Notes under the pieces: generated by a model
Seen by the model: the letters and a program-made list of their open reading frames with translations, nothing else
Database searches by the model: none
What the model was told of the DNA's origin: nothing
Assembly (NCBI GenBank): GCA_051005875.1
Contig: JBPCIX010000022.1
Coordinates: forward strand, 6,216-70,215
Direction of reading: 5' to 3'
Origin: JBPCIX01 sp051005875
GTDB taxonomy: Bacteria > Actinomycetota > CADDZG01 > JAHWKV01
DNA length: 64,000 bases
Made by a program: the position numbers and the translations under genes
Part shown: positions 61,674 through 64,000 of the stretch, piece after piece
Layout of the letters: every line of letters begins with the position of its first letter
How positions within the stretch are numbered: position 1 is the stretch's first letter

Positions 61674-64000
61674 ATGGAAAACCAACGCGACTTGGGCGGT
61701 TTGGAGAATGGCGTGATCCGGCGGACCCTGAAGGCTGCACTTGCGACTCTGACCGCGCTGGGCATTTTTCCGTTTTCGCCGCGGGCGGCCAACTCCCTTC
61801 CGTCGCCGCCGAATCTTTCACCTAGAGCCGCTACGCTTGCCTCGGGCGATCCGGCCCAAGGGACGGTTCAAACCGTCGCCGGTCCAGGCTTATGCACCGG
61901 ACGCGAGGCGATGAGACCGCAGTCGCAACAGGTTGGTGCTCTGGCAGTGGGTGGCGCAAACCAGATATTTGTCGATACCGGCCCGCCGGTGGACGGACTG
62001 ATTCGCAGAGCCGACGGCGTTACCACGACCTTTCTACGCACCGGGGCGCCCCTTCAGCCCAGACGTACAAGCTCCTCGCCGGACAGGCCTCCCGCGGAAA
62101 ACCGTCTGGCGCCGGATGGCAAAGGGGGGGTTTACGTGACGACCGGAGCTCGAGTTCTACGTCTGGATGGAAAGAGCAATTCCATCCAGACGGTGGCCGG
62201 CAGCGATTTTGAGCTTCCACGAAAACCCAGCTCTGGCGATGGCGGCCGTGCCGAAAAGGCTCAGTTCAGCCGCGCGCAAACCATTGCCACGGACGAAAAG
62301 GGGAACTTGTTTGTTTCGGATGTCTTCGACGTGAGGAAGCCTCTATTCAGAATTCGGTTCATCAATCGGGGTGACGAGCCGGTGACTTTCTACCGGGGAA
62401 CTGGTCAGGAGCTTACAATTGGTCCCGGCGATATCTCTACTATCGCAGGCACGCCGGGGCGGCTTGACTCCAATGACGGGCAATTCGCCCGAAAGGCCGT
62501 AATTTGGGGGGGTCCAGCAAGCATGGCGGTGGTTTCAGACAAGCTGTATCTCGGACTGGACTGGACCGAAGCAGAGACAAAGGGCAAGCATGTAGGGGTC
62601 CGAGTCATCAATCTGGGCGGGTTGCCTCTCAAGGTCAACGGAACAGATGTAGGCGCCGGAAAGATTCAAAAAATCGCCGGGGGCAGGCTCTCCGGATTTC
62701 GAGGTGACGGCGGACCGGCTCGTTCAGCCGCCTTTTCTCATATCCCCGGCATGGCCGCTGATCAACAAGGCAATCTATACGTCGCCGACGAGTTCAACCA
62801 TCGTGTCCGCAGGATTGACGGCCGGGGGATTGTCACAACTGTGGCCGGCATCGGGAGGCCTGGCTTTGCCAATGGGGGCTTCAATGGAAACAATCGGCCT
62901 GCAACGAATGCTCGCCTGAATCAACCCTTTGACGTTGAGATAGGCAATGAGGGTGTCTATGTTGCAGATCGAAAGAATGGCCAGGTTCGACTAATCGACC
63001 ACGCGGGTACCATCCGCCTGGCTCCCGGCAATGCAGAGTCCACCGTCTGTTCAATTGCCGCTTTACAAACGAGTCAGGGTCGCCACAACGATTGGGGTGG
63101 TAGTGGAGACCTTTTCAGGACGGCGGGGCCCTACGACGTCGAAGTGGACGGGAAGGGGCACGTTTATTTCGCCTACCTCAACGGCCTCGACTCACAGCAG
63201 GCTTTGGTGGAACTGAGCGGTTCCAGCATCAGCGGGCTCCAACCCTCAGCCACTCAAATAACAAGCGAGACGAGCGGTAAAAGTGCAAAACGGAGGACAG
63301 GTTACTTTGATGCCTTGGCCATGACCGCCCAAGGAAGGCTGTATGTGAACGAGGGCCCGGGGGGTCAAATTAGATTGGTCAACTTGACGCCCAAGCCGCT
63401 TTTTGCGCATGGCATCAAGGTCGGTCCTCGGCAATCGGAAGTTGTAGCGGGAACAGGAAAAGAAGGGATCGGGGGCGACGGCGGTCCTGCGAAAAAAGCC
63501 AGGTTCTCGCCGGTATCTTTCGGCCCCGGTGGTTCGCCGGATAGCCCATGGGCAAACAATGGCATGGTTGCCGACGAGCAAGGCAACCTGTTTGTTGCAG
63601 ATGTGGGAAATCAACGAATCCGAATCATCAACAGCCGCGGAGTTATCTCCACCGTGGCAGGTGAGGGGGGCCCGCCCGAGCTGCAAGAATGCTGCCGGGC
63701 GCCATTTAGGATTGCCGAGGACGGGCAGGGGAATCTTTATGTCAGCCGGAGGGCGGACCCGGTTGTTTTTCTTATCAATCGTGGTCCCCAGCCGTTGGCC
63801 CGGCACGGGCAGGTCGTCGGTCCGGGCAAAATGACGGTGGTGGCCGGAAATGGTACCTACGGCCTCGCCGCCGAGGGCGACAAGGCGGTAGAAGCTCCGA
63901 TTAGAGGTCCATTGGGGATGGCTGTTGATGATAAGGGGAACCTCTACATCGCCCGAAGCGTTGATCATTCCGTAGTACGCGTTGACGCAAATGGAATCCT
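61674..64000 (+). CDS. Large exported NHL-repeat protein, cassette 2, cut by window edge
   Basis: The frame is open from ATG 61674 to the window end (775 codons), so the C-terminus is missing. An in-frame GTG at 61713 is another possible start. The signal segment (about 20-42) is followed by GTVQTVAGPGLCTG and repeated NHL units (GDGGPARSAAFSHIPGMAAD; GNLYVADEFNHRVRRID; GIVTTVAG; GDGGPAKKARFSP). It matches the 50864 protein block by block, including GGFNGNN and the SP-to-NHL junction. Expected to end in a membrane anchor beyond the window. Confidence 0.88.
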   Translation, partial: MENQRDLGGLENGVIRRTLKAALATLTALGIFPFSPRAANSLPSPPNLSPRAATLASGDPAQGTVQTVAGPGLCTGREAMRPQSQQVGALAVGGANQIFVDTGPPVDGLIRRADGVTTTFLRTGAPLQPRRTSSSPDRPPAENRLAPDGKGGVYVTTGARVLRLDGKSNSIQTVAGSDFELPRKPSSGDGGRAEKAQFSRAQTIATDEKGNLFVSDVFDVRKPLFRIRFINRGDEPVTFYRGTGQELTIGPGDISTIAGTPGRLDSNDGQFARKAVIWGGPASMAVVSDKLYLGLDWTEAETKGKHVGVRVINLGGLPLKVNGTDVGAGKIQKIAGGRLSGFRGDGGPARSAAFSHIPGMAADQQGNLYVADEFNHRVRRIDGRGIVTTVAGIGRPGFANGGFNGNNRPATNARLNQPFDVEIGNEGVYVADRKNGQVRLIDHAGTIRLAPGNAESTVCSIAALQTSQGRHNDWGGSGDLFRTAGPYDVEVDGKGHVYFAYLNGLDSQQALVELSGSSISGLQPSATQITSETSGKSAKRRTGYFDALAMTAQGRLYVNEGPGGQIRLVNLTPKPLFAHGIKVGPRQSEVVAGTGKEGIGGDGGPAKKARFSPVSFGPGGSPDSPWANNGMVADEQGNLFVADVGNQRIRIINSRGVISTVAGEGGPPELQECCRAPFRIAEDGQGNLYVSRRADPVVFLINRGPQPLARHGQVVGPGKMTVVAGNGTYGLAAEGDKAVEAPIRGPLGMAVDDKGNLYIARSVDHSVVRVDANGI

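Overview
The window looks like chromosomal DNA of an actinobacterium (Actinomycetota) of moderately high GC. The order dnaE-hisD-hisC-hisB-hisH-hisA-hisF ... hisI-trpE-trpC-trpB-trpA ... gltB, the groups rpsA-coaE-uvrB and lspA-rluD, and a hotdog thioesterase near polA are typical of that phylum. At least eleven genes have a TANNNT box exactly six bases before the start codon, the signature of leaderless mRNAs that are common there. Species cannot be told from the sequence; an uncultured or deep-branching lineage is likely, because several usual partners (gltD, lgt, trpD/G/F, nadB) are missing from their expected places.

Region 1 (1-13.4 kb): polA (3' end cut by the window edge) diverges from gltB. 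Then come a hotdog thioesterase, two Tat-exported ferritin-like proteins facing away from tatC, a blue-copper lipoprotein, a periplasmic-binding-type lipoprotein, a small secreted RTX-repeat protein and a membrane-anchored surface protein.

Region 2 (13.4-41 kb): mostly minus-strand housekeeping genes. A tRNA-Leu(CAA) carries three extra tandem copies of its own 3' end. It is followed (in coordinates) by a trp operon (E, C, B, A plus an LmeA-like gene), hisI-nadA facing nadC, a LysM protein, the his operon (D, C, B, H, A, F), dnaE, an ABC exporter with a lipoprotein, an S4-less pseudouridine synthase, lspA, a DksA/TraR protein, uvrB, coaE and rpsA. Many genes are joined by 1-8 base overlaps.

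Region 3 (41-46.2 kb): an orphan sensor kinase overlapping an M23 murein peptidase, a small conserved protein, a VapBC pair, a broken ECF sigma factor, a LuxR-type response regulator and a DUF4258/DUF2283-like pair.

Region 4 (46.2-64 kb): accessory DNA. Two related three-gene cassettes encode exported proteins with a C-terminal membrane anchor: a small Ig-like protein, a propeller protein (SBBP+IPT in one, Kelch in the other) and a large NHL-repeat protein. Between them lies an island of toxin-antitoxin genes (orphan HicB, four antitoxin/PIN pairs, a Fic protein) with a scar of another VapC and a scar of another NHL gene. The cassettes look like an uncharacterised cell-surface system that has been duplicated; the scars suggest repeated recombination there.
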